Shown: positions 16,315 through 25,946, counted from the stretch's first letter. The stretch is 48,580 nucleotides of DNA from JAVBME01 sp031552765 (GCA_031552765.1 JAVBME010000032.1:1-48580); one strand, 5' to 3'. The notes: generated by a model not told the origin, from the letters alone. Program-made: numbers and translations.

Positions 16315-17727
16315 GTGGCGCGGCAGTGCAATATTGCCTGCACGCTATGCAAAACACTAATGGAAAGAGAGAAATTTTCATCACGGCTTGGCTTTATACT
16401 CATTTCGGCGGGCTGCGCCATCGGCCTCGGCAACGTTTGGCGCTTTCCTTACATTACCGGCCAGTATGGCGGCGCGGCTTTTGTCCTTATGTATCTGGTA
16501 TTTCTGCTCATACTCGGCCTCCCCATCATGACCATGGAATTTGCCGTGGGCCGGGGCAGCCAGAAAAGCGCGGCAAAATCTTTTGCCGTGCTGCAACCGG
16601 CGGGCAAACACTGGGGCTGGTACGGTTATATAGCCATGGCGGGCAACTATCTTTTGATGATGTTTTATACTACTGTTTCCGGTTGGATATTATACTATCT
16701 TTACGCCTCGGCGACCGGTAGTTTGGCCGGCAAAACACCGGCTCAGGTCGGCGCTTTTTTTGGCGCGCTTTTGCAAAATCCCGCCACCATGATTTTTTAT
16801 ATGGCGCTTGTGACCATACTGTGTTTCGGCATATGCTCTCTGGGGCTTAAAGACGGCGTGGAGCGCGTCACCAAAGTGATGATGCTGCTCCTGCTTTTTG
16901 TCATCATCGCCCTGGCTATAAGGTGTGTGACTTTGCCCGGCGCAGAAGAGGGTTTGCGTTTTTACCTGATACCGGATTTTGAACGGGCTATGCGCCACGG
17001 CTTGTGGGAAATAGTATTTGCCGCCATGGGACAGGCTTTTTTCACACTCAGCCTGGGCATTGGCAGTATGGCAATATTCGGCAGTTATTTGAGCAAGGAA
17101 CGCCGGTTAGCCGGTGAAGCCATAAATGTCACTATCCTCGATACTTTTGTCGCTCTCATGGCGGGTCTGATCATTTTCCCCGCCTGTTTCGCCTACGGCG
17201 TCAAGGCCGACTCCGGGCCGGGACTGTTATTTGTCACTTTACCCAATGTATTTAACGAAATGCCTGGCGGCTCGCTTTGGGGAGCGCTTTTTTTCCTCTT
17301 TATGAGTTTTGCCGCCCTTTCTACCGTAATAGCCGTATTTGAAAACATCATTTCTTTTGCTATTGATTTATTTGGCTGGAGCCGCAAAAAAGCTTCCATC
17401 GTCAACTGTATAGCTTTATTTTTCCTCTCCTTGCCTTGCTTACTGGGGTTTAATCTACTAAGCGGCATACAGCCACTAGGCGATGGGTCGATGATACTTG
17501 ATCTGGAGGACTTCATCTTGAGCAATAATATTTTGCCACTGGGCTCTTTGATCTACCTGGCTTTTTGCGTTTCAAACAGCGGCTGGGGCTGGGAGAACTT
17601 TCTAAAAGAAGCCAATATCGGCAAAGGTTTGCGCTTTCCCCAAAGCTCCCGCTTTTATCTTACTTACATCCTGCCTATCATCATATTTGTCATATTCATA
17701 TTTGGTTATATCAATAAATTTGCCTGA
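16315..17727 (+). CDS. Neurotransmitter:sodium symporter (NSS) family transporter
   Basis: This 470-residue integral membrane protein has about 11-12 hydrophobic segments. The first helix carries GCAIGLGNVWRFPY, the sodium- and substrate-binding signature of LeuT/TnaT/MhsT proteins. Bacterial members import amino acids such as tryptophan, tyrosine or leucine with Na+. The particular substrate cannot be told here. The GTG at 16315 has AAAGGAG three bases upstream and fits a promoter start near 16293. The family usually begins near the MEREKF methionine at 16360, which lacks a ribosome site, so the 15-residue extension is uncertain. The gene is monocistronic and ends at a shared terminator. Confidence 0.92.
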   Translation: MARQCNIACTLCKTLMEREKFSSRLGFILISAGCAIGLGNVWRFPYITGQYGGAAFVLMYLVFLLILGLPIMTMEFAVGRGSQKSAAKSFAVLQPAGKHWGWYGYIAMAGNYLLMMFYTTVSGWILYYLYASATGSLAGKTPAQVGAFFGALLQNPATMIFYMALVTILCFGICSLGLKDGVERVTKVMMLLLLFVIIALAIRCVTLPGAEEGLRFYLIPDFERAMRHGLWEIVFAAMGQAFFTLSLGIGSMAIFGSYLSKERRLAGEAINVTILDTFVALMAGLIIFPACFAYGVKADSGPGLLFVTLPNVFNEMPGGSLWGALFFLFMSFAALSTVIAVFENIISFAIDLFGWSRKKASIVNCIALFFLSLPCLLGFNLLSGIQPLGDGSMILDLEDFILSNNILPLGSLIYLAFCVSNSGWGWENFLKEANIGKGLRFPQSSRFYLTYILPIIIFVIFIFGYINKFA

Positions 17728-17734
17728 CCAGTCA

Positions 17735-17778
17735 AAAAAACAGAGAGGCCGCTATAATGAGCTGCCTCTCTGTTTTTT
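17735..17778. terminator. Bidirectional terminator between NSS gene and fur
   Basis: AAAAAACAGAGAGGC (17735-17749) pairs with GCCTCTCTGTTTTTT (17764-17778). The A and T tracts allow termination from both convergent genes. Confidence 0.88.
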
Positions 17779-18223
17779 ATTTATTATTTTGAGAACAATC
17801 CTTACAATAACCGAGGAAAGTAACATTGTGGTCGACTACATGAAAACCGTTTTTCTTTTTTATGCTGTTTTCCAACGCATCCAAAAGGTCGCCGTCAAAC
17901 TCCATGACCTTGTCGCAGCCCAGGCAAAATAAATGGTGGTGCTGATGCTGGCTGCTATCGATATTTAGCTCGTAGCGGTAGCGCCCGTCGCCAAAATGCA
18001 GCTTCTTCAACATGCCCATACCACTTAAAAGTTCAAGCGTACGATAGATAGTCGCCAGCCCAATACCGCTGCGCTCATCCTGGATCAGGCGGTAGACATC
18101 CTCTGCGCTCAGATGCTCACCCGGTTTTTCCTGGAAAAGCGACAACAGTCTTTGACGCTGCGGCGTCAATTTATATTTTTTTTCTTTCAGCAAGTCTTTT
18201 AGTTCAGCGTCCTTGTTCTTCAT
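17777..18223 (-). CDS. fur: Fur-family metalloregulator
   Basis: This 148-residue repressor has a DNA-binding domain over residues 1-85 (KLTPQRQRLL, then GLATIYRTLELL). A dimerisation and metal-binding half contains the His-rich HQHHH cluster at 93-97, CLGC at 100-103, and CKDC at 140-143, the two CXXC pairs that hold structural zinc. Fur, PerR and Zur share this plan. The sequence fits Fur best, but a PerR or Zur role cannot be excluded. The start overlaps the end of the preceding AI-2E gene by 20 bases and has GAGGAGG nine bases upstream. It is the last gene of the lapA-to-fur run. A possible Fur box lies on the Rrf2 promoter. Confidence 0.88.
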   Translation of the reverse strand: MKNKDAELKDLLKEKKYKLTPQRQRLLSLFQEKPGEHLSAEDVYRLIQDERSGIGLATIYRTLELLSGMGMLKKLHFGDGRYRYELNIDSSQHQHHHLFCLGCDKVMEFDGDLLDALENSIKKKNGFHVVDHNVTFLGYCKDCSQNNK

Positions 18224-19289
18224 TAGAAGCGGCCTCCTCAGCCATGATATTTCTCGCCAACACCTTCAAAAGCGCTACTGCCGGTACGGCGAGGAGTATG
18301 CCCAGCGGGCCGGCCATTTTACCACCCACGAGTACGCTCAAAATAATGATGACAGGGTGCAGGCCCAGCGATTCGCCGGTTATTTTCGGGGCTATGATGT
18401 ACGCGTCAAGTTTATAATATATGAGGTAAAAAATCGCCGTTATAGCCAAAGCGTCAGGGCTTTCGATATAGGCAAAAAACAGCGCCGGCATCATGCTGAC
18501 TATCGGCCCGACAATAGGCACCGCTTCGGCAAACACTGCCAGTATGCCAAAGACCAAAGGATAATCAAGCCCTATCAGGTATGTACCCAATGATATAACG
18601 CAGCCGGACACTATGCCCACCCGGATGATGCCCCGGATGTAAGCGCTCAGCATATGCGCGCTTTCCTTTAAAATGATTACTGCTTTAGGCTGCCATACTG
18701 CCGGCAGTATGCGGACAAAGCCTTGCGCGAACTTTCTGCCGTCTTTGAGAAAATAAAAAGTAAATATCGGCATGACGACAAAACCCAGGATGTTTTTGGC
18801 AAAATCGAAAACTCCTGTCAGCATGTCCCGCAAAAACTCCAGCGAATAGCTGCTTGCCCTTGACAAAAGCTGCTGCAAAAGCGCCTGTACGTCAGACGGC
18901 AGGTGCAAAAGCTCTACCTTCTGGTTCCAAATGACGCTCAGTGATTGGAAGCGTTCGGCCAGCTTGGGCAAAACCAGCATGAGGTTGTTTATTTCTTTAA
19001 AGAGCGGCAGAATCACGAAAACTATAGTGATTATTATAAAACACAAGAATATGAACATGGCGGCTAAAATAGCTATCGCATCCGGCACTTTAACCTTTTT
19101 GCCGCGAAAAGGTACATAACTTAACCTGTTGACCAGCGGCTGTAAAGTAAACGCGAGGATGACCGCCATAGCTACCGGCATAAAGACAGAGAATACATCG
19201 TATATAAGATATAGTATCAACGCGATCAGGGCCGCTTTGGCAGCGTATTCGCCTATACTGACAAAATTATTTTTCGGCATAGCGTTCAC
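18204..19289 (-). CDS. AI-2E family (PerM/YtvI-like) membrane protein
   Basis: This 361-residue protein has paired hydrophobic segments near the N-terminus, a soluble amphipathic middle (about 75-150), and a C-terminal membrane block containing the family-type region EAVPIVGPIVSMMPAL. The AI-2E transporter family includes the E. coli AI-2 exporter TqsA and proteins of unrelated or unknown function, so autoinducer export should not be assumed. The GTG start overlaps the stop of the preceding hydrolase gene as GTGA, indicating translational coupling. No separate ribosome site is clear. Confidence 0.9.
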   Translation of the reverse strand: MNAMPKNNFVSIGEYAAKAALIALILYLIYDVFSVFMPVAMAVILAFTLQPLVNRLSYVPFRGKKVKVPDAIAILAAMFIFLCFIIITIVFVILPLFKEINNLMLVLPKLAERFQSLSVIWNQKVELLHLPSDVQALLQQLLSRASSYSLEFLRDMLTGVFDFAKNILGFVVMPIFTFYFLKDGRKFAQGFVRILPAVWQPKAVIILKESAHMLSAYIRGIIRVGIVSGCVISLGTYLIGLDYPLVFGILAVFAEAVPIVGPIVSMMPALFFAYIESPDALAITAIFYLIYYKLDAYIIAPKITGESLGLHPVIIILSVLVGGKMAGPLGILLAVPAVALLKVLARNIMAEEAASNEEQGR

Positions 19290-19906
19290 TGTAAGAAGGG
19301 GTTTCTCCGACGTTCCCAGCCGACGTCGGTAGCCGGGCCATGCCCGGGCAACAATTTCGTCTGCTCCGGCAAGGTAAACAGCTTAGTCTTTATCGAAGTG
19401 ATAAGCTGTTCGTAAGAGCCGCCGGGAAAGTCGGTACGGCCTATGGATTCTAAAAAAATGCTGTCGCCGCAAAAAACTATGTCGCCATTTTTAAAGCAAA
19501 GGCCGCCTTGCGTGTGCCCAGGCGTCGCGAGCACGTCAAAAGTCAAACCGGCGGCTTCTATCTTGTCGCCGTCTTTGAGCAGCCGGTCAGCCGCTTTCAT
19601 GCTTATATCTTCGCCCATAAAACTCGAAAGGTTGCGCCTCGAATCTGTCAGCATCGGCGCGTCTTTTTCGCTTATCATCACCGGCGCCTTCGTAGCTTCA
19701 CGTACCGCCCCCACGGCCTGGATATGATCCGAGTGGCCGTGCGTCAGCAGGATAGCCTCTATTTTTAGATCTTCTTTGTCAACGGCGGCCAGGATGTTTT
19801 TGGCATCGGCGCCAGGGTCTATGATCACGGCGCGCTTTTCTTCCTCATTTACGGCGATATAACAATTGGTGCCAAGCTGCCCTACTTCCAAAACAAATAC
19901 TTTCAC
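19286..19906 (-). CDS. MBL-fold metallo-hydrolase, glyoxalase II-like
   Basis: This 206-residue metallo-beta-lactamase fold enzyme has the metal motif THGHSDH (His56, His58, Asp60, His61), a second histidine in TPGHTQGG, an aspartate in FCGDSIF, and a final histidine in LLPGHGPAT. The closest known type is the YqgX/GloB-like thioester hydrolases. The true substrate is unknown. The start has AGGAGGAAG upstream. It sits between dtd and the AI-2E gene in an operon-like run. Confidence 0.9.
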   Translation of the reverse strand: MKVFVLEVGQLGTNCYIAVNEEEKRAVIIDPGADAKNILAAVDKEDLKIEAILLTHGHSDHIQAVGAVREATKAPVMISEKDAPMLTDSRRNLSSFMGEDISMKAADRLLKDGDKIEAAGLTFDVLATPGHTQGGLCFKNGDIVFCGDSIFLESIGRTDFPGGSYEQLITSIKTKLFTLPEQTKLLPGHGPATDVGWERRRNPFLQ

Positions 19907-19934
19907 GTCTTCTTCCTCCTAAGTGTAATACAGT

Positions 19935-20384
19935 CTAAAATGTTTTCCTGCTATCGAGTAAAATAGTCACCGGGCCGTGATTAGTCAAACTGACAAACAT
20001 TTCCGCCTGAAAGCGTCCGGTCTGTACTGTAAGCCCCTGTTCCCGGCAAAGTCCGGCAAATTCTTCATACAGCCTATTGGCTTCGTCCGGCTGCGCCGCG
20101 TTGTCAAAACCGGGGCGGCGGCCTTTGCGGCAATCGGCCAACAAGGTAAACTGCGACACTACCAGCAGCTCTCCGCCGATATCTTTTACCGATAGATTCA
20201 TTTTATAATTTTCGTCTTCAAAAATACGCAAGTTTGTTATTTTTTCCGCCAGATAGCGTATATCATCGCCGTTATCGCCTTTGGCTACGCCTAAAAAGAC
20301 GAGCAGGCCACCGGGCATCTCCGCTATATTGTCTCCGTCCACGGCAACACATGCCCCGGACACCCGCTGCACCACAGCACGCAC
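19935..20384 (-). CDS. dtd: D-aminoacyl-tRNA deacylase
   Basis: This 149-residue enzyme removes D-amino acids (and glycine from tRNA-Ala) wrongly attached to tRNA. Both family signatures are present: SQFTLLADCRKGRRP in the middle and NHGPVTILLD near the C-terminus, the latter holding the Gly-cisPro pair of the chiral pocket. The start is GTG at 20384. AGGAGG eight bases upstream lies in the last codons of rel, whose stop is one base before. The rel-dtd pair is conserved in Firmicutes. Confidence 0.97.
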   Translation of the reverse strand: MRAVVQRVSGACVAVDGDNIAEMPGGLLVFLGVAKGDNGDDIRYLAEKITNLRIFEDENYKMNLSVKDIGGELLVVSQFTLLADCRKGRRPGFDNAAQPDEANRLYEEFAGLCREQGLTVQTGRFQAEMFVSLTNHGPVTILLDSRKTF

Positions 20385-20385
20385 G

Positions 20386-22599
20386 TCATTCTCCTCCTGC
20401 GTTATAGCGTTCCGCGCTATATACGTCTTTTAGCCGGCGCATCCTGTTGATGATGTGTTCAAGCTGCGGCAGGCCTGTTATTTCAAGCTCCATAGTGGCA
20501 AGCGCCGTTTTGTTTTTCTGGCTGGTCTTTACATGCAAGGAGCTTATATTTACTTTTATTTCCGCAGTCACTGCCATAAGCTCAGCCAGAACGCCCGGTT
20601 TATCGGCAGCGGTGACCTGGATGGTGACTTTATAGGTCTGCCCCACGTCTATGTCCCAACCGACATCAATCATGCGCTCGAATTCTTCGCGGTTGTTAAG
20701 TACGTTCAGACAGTCGGCCCGATGTACCGATACGCCGCGCCCACGAGTTATATAGCCGATGATGGGATCGCCCGGCACAGGATTGCAGCATTTTGCCAGG
20801 CGCACCAGCAGCCCGGACTCGCCTTTTACCAGTATACCTTGCCCGGCCTGGCTTTTTTTCCTTTTGGGTTTGAGCTCGGCCAACATTTGTGAAATGTCCT
20901 GAGGCGTATCACGTTTGAGTTCGCTTTTGTGCAGTTCTACCAGTTTGGTCATGACGCCGTGCAGCGTTACCCCGCCATAGCCTATAGCGGCTAAAAGGTT
21001 GTCTTCTGCGTTAAGGTTGAGCCTTGCCGCCACCGCTTTAAGCCGTTCGGCTTTTATCAATATTTTAGCGTCATAACCCAGGCGCTTGCTTTCTTTTTCC
21101 AGCATTTCGCGCCCTTTGACTATATTTTCTTCGCGTTTTTCCTTTTTAAACCACTGACGTATCTTGTTCCTGGTCTCCGGCGACGATACAATATTCAGCC
21201 AGTCGCGGCTGGGCCCGCTGGCCTGTTTTGATGTTATCACTTCTACTATGTCGCCGTTAGAGAGTTTATGATCGAGCGGCACGATGCGCCCGTTCACTTT
21301 GGCGCCCACACAGCGGTTGCCGACATCCGTATGTATGCGGTAGGCAAAATCTATCGGCACGGCGCCAACGGCCAAGTCGATAACGTCGCCGCGCGGAGTA
21401 AAGACAAACACCTCTTCATCGGTAAATACGTCTGTCTTGACCGTGTCGACAAATTCCCGCGTATCCCTTAGATCCTGGTGCCATTCCAGCATCTGCCTGA
21501 GCCAGGAAAGCTTGTCTTCAAAGGCTTTGCCGCCGCCTTTGCCGCCTTCCTTGTACCGCCAGTGGGCGGCGATACCAAACTCCGAGATGCGGTGCATTTC
21601 AAAAGTGCGTATTTGTATTTCAAGAGGCTGACCCTGAGTAGACATCACCGTCGTGTGCAGTGATTGGTACATATTTGACTTGGGAACGGCCACGTAGTCT
21701 TTAAAACGCTTAGGCATGGGCTTCCACAGTGTATGTACTACACCGAGCGCGCCATAGCAGTCTTTTACAGAATCAACGAGCACGCGTATAGCCAAAAGAT
21801 CATATATTTCATTTATTTCCTTATGGTCGCGCTGCATTTTTTTGTAAATGCTGTACAGGTTTTTCGCCCGACCGTGTATACGGCAATTTATGCTGACATC
21901 CTGCAATTCTTTATGCAGGGTTTCTATAGCCTGTTCGATTATCGCTTCGCGTTCACGGCGCTGTTGCTTTACCTTTTCAACCAAATCAGCGTATGTTTCC
22001 GGCTCCATGAATTTAAACGCCAGGTCTTCCAGTTCCCATTTTATATTATAAATACCCAGCCGGTGAGCCAAAGGGGCGAACAGTTCCAGCGTCTCTCTGG
22101 CAATGGATTTTTGTTTGGCTTCCGGCATAAAAGATAACGTGCGCATATTGTGTAGACGGTCGGCCAGTTTGACTAGCACCACCCTGATGTCTTTAGCCAT
22201 GGCAAGAAACATCTTGCGGTAGTTTTCCGCCTGTTGATCTTCTTTGGAAAGGTATTCTATCTTACCTAATTTAGTAAGACCGTCCACCAGCATAGCGACA
22301 CTTTCGCCAAACATTTCTTTGATTTTTTCCAAAGAGATGTCCGTGTCTTCTACCACGTCATGCAAAATAGCCGCAGTTATACTGTCGGCGTCCAGTTGCA
22401 GCCCGGCGAGGATATACGCCACCCCGACAGGATGCACGATATAGTCGTCGCCCGATGCGCGCTTTTGCCCGTCATGCGCGGCCGCTGCCACATCATATGC
22501 TTTTTGGATATTGGCCATTTGCTCGGCTGGCAGATACCCGGCCAGCTTTTCAAATAGCTTCTCCGGTGAAGAGTCGCTTTCAACTACAGTTTCATCCAT
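20386..22599 (-). CDS. rel: Bifunctional (p)ppGpp synthetase/hydrolase Rel
   Basis: This 737-residue long RSH enzyme makes and degrades the stringent-response alarmone at the ribosome. An HD hydrolase domain is at about residues 40-190 (AAILHDVVEDT, LVKLADRLHNMRTL). The synthetase domain is at about 230-350 (NCRIHGRAKNLYSIYKKM, AVPKSNMYQSLHT). A TGS domain is at about 385-450, and a C-terminal ACT domain at about 660-735. The HD motif and synthetase acidic residues both look intact, so it is probably bifunctional. GGAGGT is five bases from the ATG. It lies between recJ and dtd on the same strand. Confidence 0.97.
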   Translation of the reverse strand: MDETVVESDSSPEKLFEKLAGYLPAEQMANIQKAYDVAAAAHDGQKRASGDDYIVHPVGVAYILAGLQLDADSITAAILHDVVEDTDISLEKIKEMFGESVAMLVDGLTKLGKIEYLSKEDQQAENYRKMFLAMAKDIRVVLVKLADRLHNMRTLSFMPEAKQKSIARETLELFAPLAHRLGIYNIKWELEDLAFKFMEPETYADLVEKVKQQRREREAIIEQAIETLHKELQDVSINCRIHGRAKNLYSIYKKMQRDHKEINEIYDLLAIRVLVDSVKDCYGALGVVHTLWKPMPKRFKDYVAVPKSNMYQSLHTTVMSTQGQPLEIQIRTFEMHRISEFGIAAHWRYKEGGKGGGKAFEDKLSWLRQMLEWHQDLRDTREFVDTVKTDVFTDEEVFVFTPRGDVIDLAVGAVPIDFAYRIHTDVGNRCVGAKVNGRIVPLDHKLSNGDIVEVITSKQASGPSRDWLNIVSSPETRNKIRQWFKKEKREENIVKGREMLEKESKRLGYDAKILIKAERLKAVAARLNLNAEDNLLAAIGYGGVTLHGVMTKLVELHKSELKRDTPQDISQMLAELKPKRKKSQAGQGILVKGESGLLVRLAKCCNPVPGDPIIGYITRGRGVSVHRADCLNVLNNREEFERMIDVGWDIDVGQTYKVTIQVTAADKPGVLAELMAVTAEIKVNISSLHVKTSQKNKTALATMELEITGLPQLEHIINRMRRLKDVYSAERYNAGGE

Positions 22600-22625
22600 T
22601 TAATACCTCCGCTTCCCGCCTCTGG

Positions 22626-24950
22626 TCAAGCGAAAAGCAATTTTGCAAAATCCCTTTGTTCAAGCTCCATACACTTTGTTAATGTTATCCTGGCTTTCTG
22701 CTGTTTTTCCTGCATATCCCGGAACAGCCTGGAAGAACAAAGATCAAGCTTGACTCCTTCTTTTAACTCTTGTATGGCTATAACGCCGCCGTTTTCCGTT
22801 ATAGCGCCTATTTCCGCCAGTATGTGCAGATATATCTCCCCGCCAGTAAAACAGCTCAATATTTCACTCTTGCCTGCCGGTGTTTTTTGCCGCAGCAAAC
22901 GGTAAAAATCACGCAGTTTTTCCGGGCCGGGGTATTTATTTTCAAGTTCGGCAAGTTGCGCTTCGATATCGCTCTCTTTAAATAAAAGATAGACTTTTTG
23001 TACGCCTCTTGATCTAAGTTCCTTCCACCAGCCCAAGTCGTCGATCACCTGACAGGGCGGCTGCCAAAATACGGCCTGCCTTGCTCCGCTGGCCGGCAGT
23101 TGCCTAAATTGGACTATTTCCTGTCCATCAATCATTTTAACCAGTTCATCATCTTCATTGCAATATATTACTGTCTTTTTTCCCGTTTGTAAAATGCCGC
23201 TAAGGGCTTCATTTTTGCTTTTACCGGCAAAACGAAAGTCTGTCAGTATATTTTCCTGCTGTACATCGATAATGCGCAGCCGTATCTCTTTGCTGTTGCG
23301 CCAGATATTGACTTCAGGCACAAAAGCGATATCCGCTTTTACATTGTCGTAAAGCGCCGCGCTGTAATCGCCTTTTCGCCACATGATAGCGGAGATGCTG
23401 TTGCCATTTTCCCTTACGGTAAATTTCAAATGTTGCCCTTCGCCGCCAATAGTTGCCGGTTCGGTAATAGAGATGCCTTTCATTGCCAGAACCGGGTGCG
23501 GGTTGCCCATGCCATACGGCTCCAAACGTTCCAGCTCGGCCAGCAGTTTATCGTCCGCTTCTTTTACCGACTCCAGGCAAGAGTCAATAGTCTGTACCGG
23601 CATGTAGTCATCGGGCGAGAGTGTTTTCTCCGCATACTCCTGTAAGGCGGCCCGGAAATCTTCTATTTTGTCTGCCTCGACTGTAAGCCCTGCCGCCTGG
23701 CAGTGCCCGCCAAATTGCAGTAAATGGCCGGATACCGCACAAAGCGCCTTATAGATATCGAAACAGTATATGCTGCGGCAAGACCCCTTCCCCTGGCCGT
23801 CTACTATACCTATCATGACTACTGGCACATGGTACTTATCGACCAGCCGGGAGGCCACTATGCCGATGACCCCGGCATGCCAGCCGGTCTTAGCCAGCAC
23901 GATGACCGGTTTTACCCCGCCCTGTGCCGCCAGTAGCTCTTCGGCTTCCAGTAGGATGCTTTTTTCTATCTCCTGCCGCTGGCAATTCTCGGCGTCCAGG
24001 TCGCCGGCTAGCCGCTCGGCTATTAGCTCATCTTCGGTAGTAAGCAACTGCACGCCGGTTTCGGCTTTTGCCAGCCGGCCCGCGGCGTTCAGGCGCGGCG
24101 CCAAAGCAAACCCGATCATACCTGTATTTATCTTATCTTGCTGGCAACGGCTATTTTTAATAAGCTGCTGCAAGCCGATATTCTTTGTTTCCTGTATCGC
24201 CTTGAGGCCCAGACGCACTATTTCCCTATTTTCACCGGTAAGCGGCACTATATCGGCCACAGTGCCCAAAGCGACCAGGTCAAGATGGCCCAGCCACATC
24301 CCTTCATCATCCGACATCTTCGCCCAAAGCCCCTGGCATAGCTTTAGCGCTACGCCAACTCCAGCCAGCTCTTTATAAGGATAAGGGCATGTTTTTTGCT
24401 TGGGATTGAGCACGGCTACCGCTTGGGGCAGCGCTTCCGGCGGATTGTGGTGGTCGGTGATTATTATATCAAGCCCTGCCGGCGCTCCGGCCACCTCCGC
24501 GACAGCGCTTATGCCGCAATCGACCGTGATCACGAGCGATACGCCCTCTTGCGCTATTTGCCGGAGAGCAGCGGCATTAAGGCCATAGCCTTCCGCTTGC
24601 CGCTCCGGGATATAGTAGCTTACTAATGCTTTTTGCCCGCGCAAAAATAAGTAAAGCAAAGAAGAGGCAGTGATGCCGTCTACATCGTAGTCGCCGTAAA
24701 TAACTATCTTCTCTTTTTCTGCGATAGCACGGCATATCCGATCGACCGCCTGAGGCATTCCCTGCATGAGTTCCGGTCGGTGGAAAGGTTGCTGCACACC
24801 GTACAAAAAATCGTGCGCCGCTTTAGCATTATCTATGCCGCGTCCTAAAAGTATTTTAGCCAAAGCCTTGGAAACGCCGGCTTCTCCGGCTAATGAGAGA
24901 GCGGCGTTTTCCTCGACTTTATTAAAGATCCACTTTTTTTCCAGCCACAT
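22626..24950 (-). CDS. recJ: Single-stranded-DNA-specific exonuclease RecJ
   Basis: This 774-residue 5'-3' exonuclease is used in recombination and mismatch or excision repair. The DHH domain shows IYGDYDVDGITA near residue 80, VDCGISAV, and IITDHHNPP (the DHH triad). The DHHA1 part contains the glycine-rich GGHCQAAG near 420. An OB-like domain and a long C-terminal region of about 200 residues follow, as in Firmicute RecJ. AAGGGAA precedes the ATG. The order lapA-recJ-rel suggests one transcript from the promoter upstream of lapA. Confidence 0.96.
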   Translation of the reverse strand: MWLEKKWIFNKVEENAALSLAGEAGVSKALAKILLGRGIDNAKAAHDFLYGVQQPFHRPELMQGMPQAVDRICRAIAEKEKIVIYGDYDVDGITASSLLYLFLRGQKALVSYYIPERQAEGYGLNAAALRQIAQEGVSLVITVDCGISAVAEVAGAPAGLDIIITDHHNPPEALPQAVAVLNPKQKTCPYPYKELAGVGVALKLCQGLWAKMSDDEGMWLGHLDLVALGTVADIVPLTGENREIVRLGLKAIQETKNIGLQQLIKNSRCQQDKINTGMIGFALAPRLNAAGRLAKAETGVQLLTTEDELIAERLAGDLDAENCQRQEIEKSILLEAEELLAAQGGVKPVIVLAKTGWHAGVIGIVASRLVDKYHVPVVMIGIVDGQGKGSCRSIYCFDIYKALCAVSGHLLQFGGHCQAAGLTVEADKIEDFRAALQEYAEKTLSPDDYMPVQTIDSCLESVKEADDKLLAELERLEPYGMGNPHPVLAMKGISITEPATIGGEGQHLKFTVRENGNSISAIMWRKGDYSAALYDNVKADIAFVPEVNIWRNSKEIRLRIIDVQQENILTDFRFAGKSKNEALSGILQTGKKTVIYCNEDDELVKMIDGQEIVQFRQLPASGARQAVFWQPPCQVIDDLGWWKELRSRGVQKVYLLFKESDIEAQLAELENKYPGPEKLRDFYRLLRQKTPAGKSEILSCFTGGEIYLHILAEIGAITENGGVIAIQELKEGVKLDLCSSRLFRDMQEKQQKARITLTKCMELEQRDFAKLLFA

Positions 24951-24983
24951 AATAAATTCCCTTGCCTTTGCCAGCGGTAAAAC

Positions 24984-25343
24984 TCAAAGCGGTTGCTCCT
25001 CTTTTTTTACCTCCGCCTTGACTTCTGCCACAGTGTTAACCGCTTTTTGTTTTTCCAGCTGTAGCTCGAGACTTCTTACCTGATTTTCTAAAAGTAATTT
25101 TTCATCTGTCAAGTCTTTAATAATCTGGTTTTTCTTTTTATTTTCCAAAAAGTTTTTCAACTTCATATACATACTTACTGATGTAGCCAAAAGGATACCT
25201 AAGAAAGCCGAGCCTAAGATGACGAGCACTAACGAGACCTCTTGCTCGTAGAACATAAACTTAACCGGTACCACTATAGCGTTTTGCAAAGCAAACATCG
25301 CGACCACCATGCAAATCAATACTGTCAGGAGCATAAAAGGCAT
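24984..25343 (-). CDS. LapA-domain inner membrane protein
   Basis: This 119-residue protein has two hydrophobic segments at about residues 2-20 and 37-58, then a basic region and a coiled-coil tail (KLLLENQVRSLELQLEKQK). It fits the lipopolysaccharide assembly protein A domain (DUF1049) family, whose members work with LapB in proteobacterial LPS control; similar proteins also occur widely in Firmicutes. In a diderm Firmicute an envelope role is possible, but the gene alone does not prove LPS. AGGAGG lies before the ATG. It is the first gene of the recJ-rel-dtd run. Confidence 0.82.
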   Translation of the reverse strand: MPFMLLTVLICMVVAMFALQNAIVVPVKFMFYEQEVSLVLVILGSAFLGILLATSVSMYMKLKNFLENKKKNQIIKDLTDEKLLLENQVRSLELQLEKQKAVNTVAEVKAEVKKEEQPL

Positions 25344-25381
25344 TTTTACTACCTCCTAAAATAAGTTGGCTTATTCCTATT

Positions 25382-25410
25382 AGTATAACTAATTTACGCT
25401 AATTATACAA
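25382..25410 (-). promoter_or_regulatory. Promoter of the lapA-recJ-rel operon
   Basis: On the minus strand TTGTAT (25410-25405) and TATACT (25387-25382) are 17 bases apart, about 38 bases upstream of the lapA start. A TATAAT-like box for the divergent MaoC gene occurs at 25459-25464 with no good -35. Confidence 0.6.
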
Positions 25411-25496
25411 CGAGAACTATTTTCATATGTATTATATCAATATATCATATTTTTAAGCTATAATAATATAGTAAACAGCAAAAGGGGGAAATATCC

Positions 25497-25901
25497 ATGA
25501 AAACTTATCAGGAGCTGTCTATAGGCGAAAGCGCCTGTTTTGCCAAAACCATAAGTGAGACTGATGTTTATAGTTTTGCCGGTATTACAGGGGATTTTAA
25601 CCCGCTCCACATCAACGAGCAACACGCCCAAACAACGCGTTTTAAAAAACGCATCGCTCACGGCATGCTATCCGGCAGTCTGTTTTCCACTATATTCGGC
25701 ACACATTTGCCGGGAGAGGGAAGCATTTACCTTGAACAAAACCTAAGCTTTAAATCGCCGGTGTTTTTTGGCGATACCATAACGGCGACGGCCACGGTAA
25801 AAGAAAAACTGCCTAAAAACATGGTGCGATTTGATTGCAGCGCCAGCAACCAGGAAGGAACTGTAGTCATAACCGGCACTGCCCTCTTGAAACTCCCCTG
25901 A
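25497..25901 (+). CDS. MaoC-type (R)-enoyl-CoA hydratase, PhaJ-like
   Basis: This 134-residue single hot-dog domain protein belongs to the R-specific enoyl-CoA hydratase group. The hydratase 2 motif GDFNPLH supplies the catalytic pair Asp33 and His38, and AHGMLSGSLFS follows, as in PhaJ. Such enzymes hydrate trans-2-enoyl-CoA to (R)-3-hydroxyacyl-CoA or feed related acyl-CoA pathways. No PHA genes are nearby, so the physiological substrate is open. The start has AAGGGGG about 10 bases upstream. The gene stands alone, divergent from lapA and convergent with secF. Confidence 0.9.
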   Translation: MKTYQELSIGESACFAKTISETDVYSFAGITGDFNPLHINEQHAQTTRFKKRIAHGMLSGSLFSTIFGTHLPGEGSIYLEQNLSFKSPVFFGDTITATATVKEKLPKNMVRFDCSASNQEGTVVITGTALLKLP

Positions 25902-25904
25902 TGC

Positions 25905-25946
25905 AAAAACGCCCCTCCGGACATGAGCCGGTAGGGGCGTTTTTTA
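25905..25946. terminator. Bidirectional terminator between the MaoC gene and secF
   Basis: AAAAACGCCCCT plus CCGG pairs with CCGG plus AGGGGCGTTTTT, with a bulged T. The run of T on each strand serves both convergent genes. Confidence 0.88.

Noticed and set aside
18204..19289. Quorum-sensing autoinducer-2 exporter
   Set aside because: The AI-2E family name is misleading and no luxS or related gene is present in the window.
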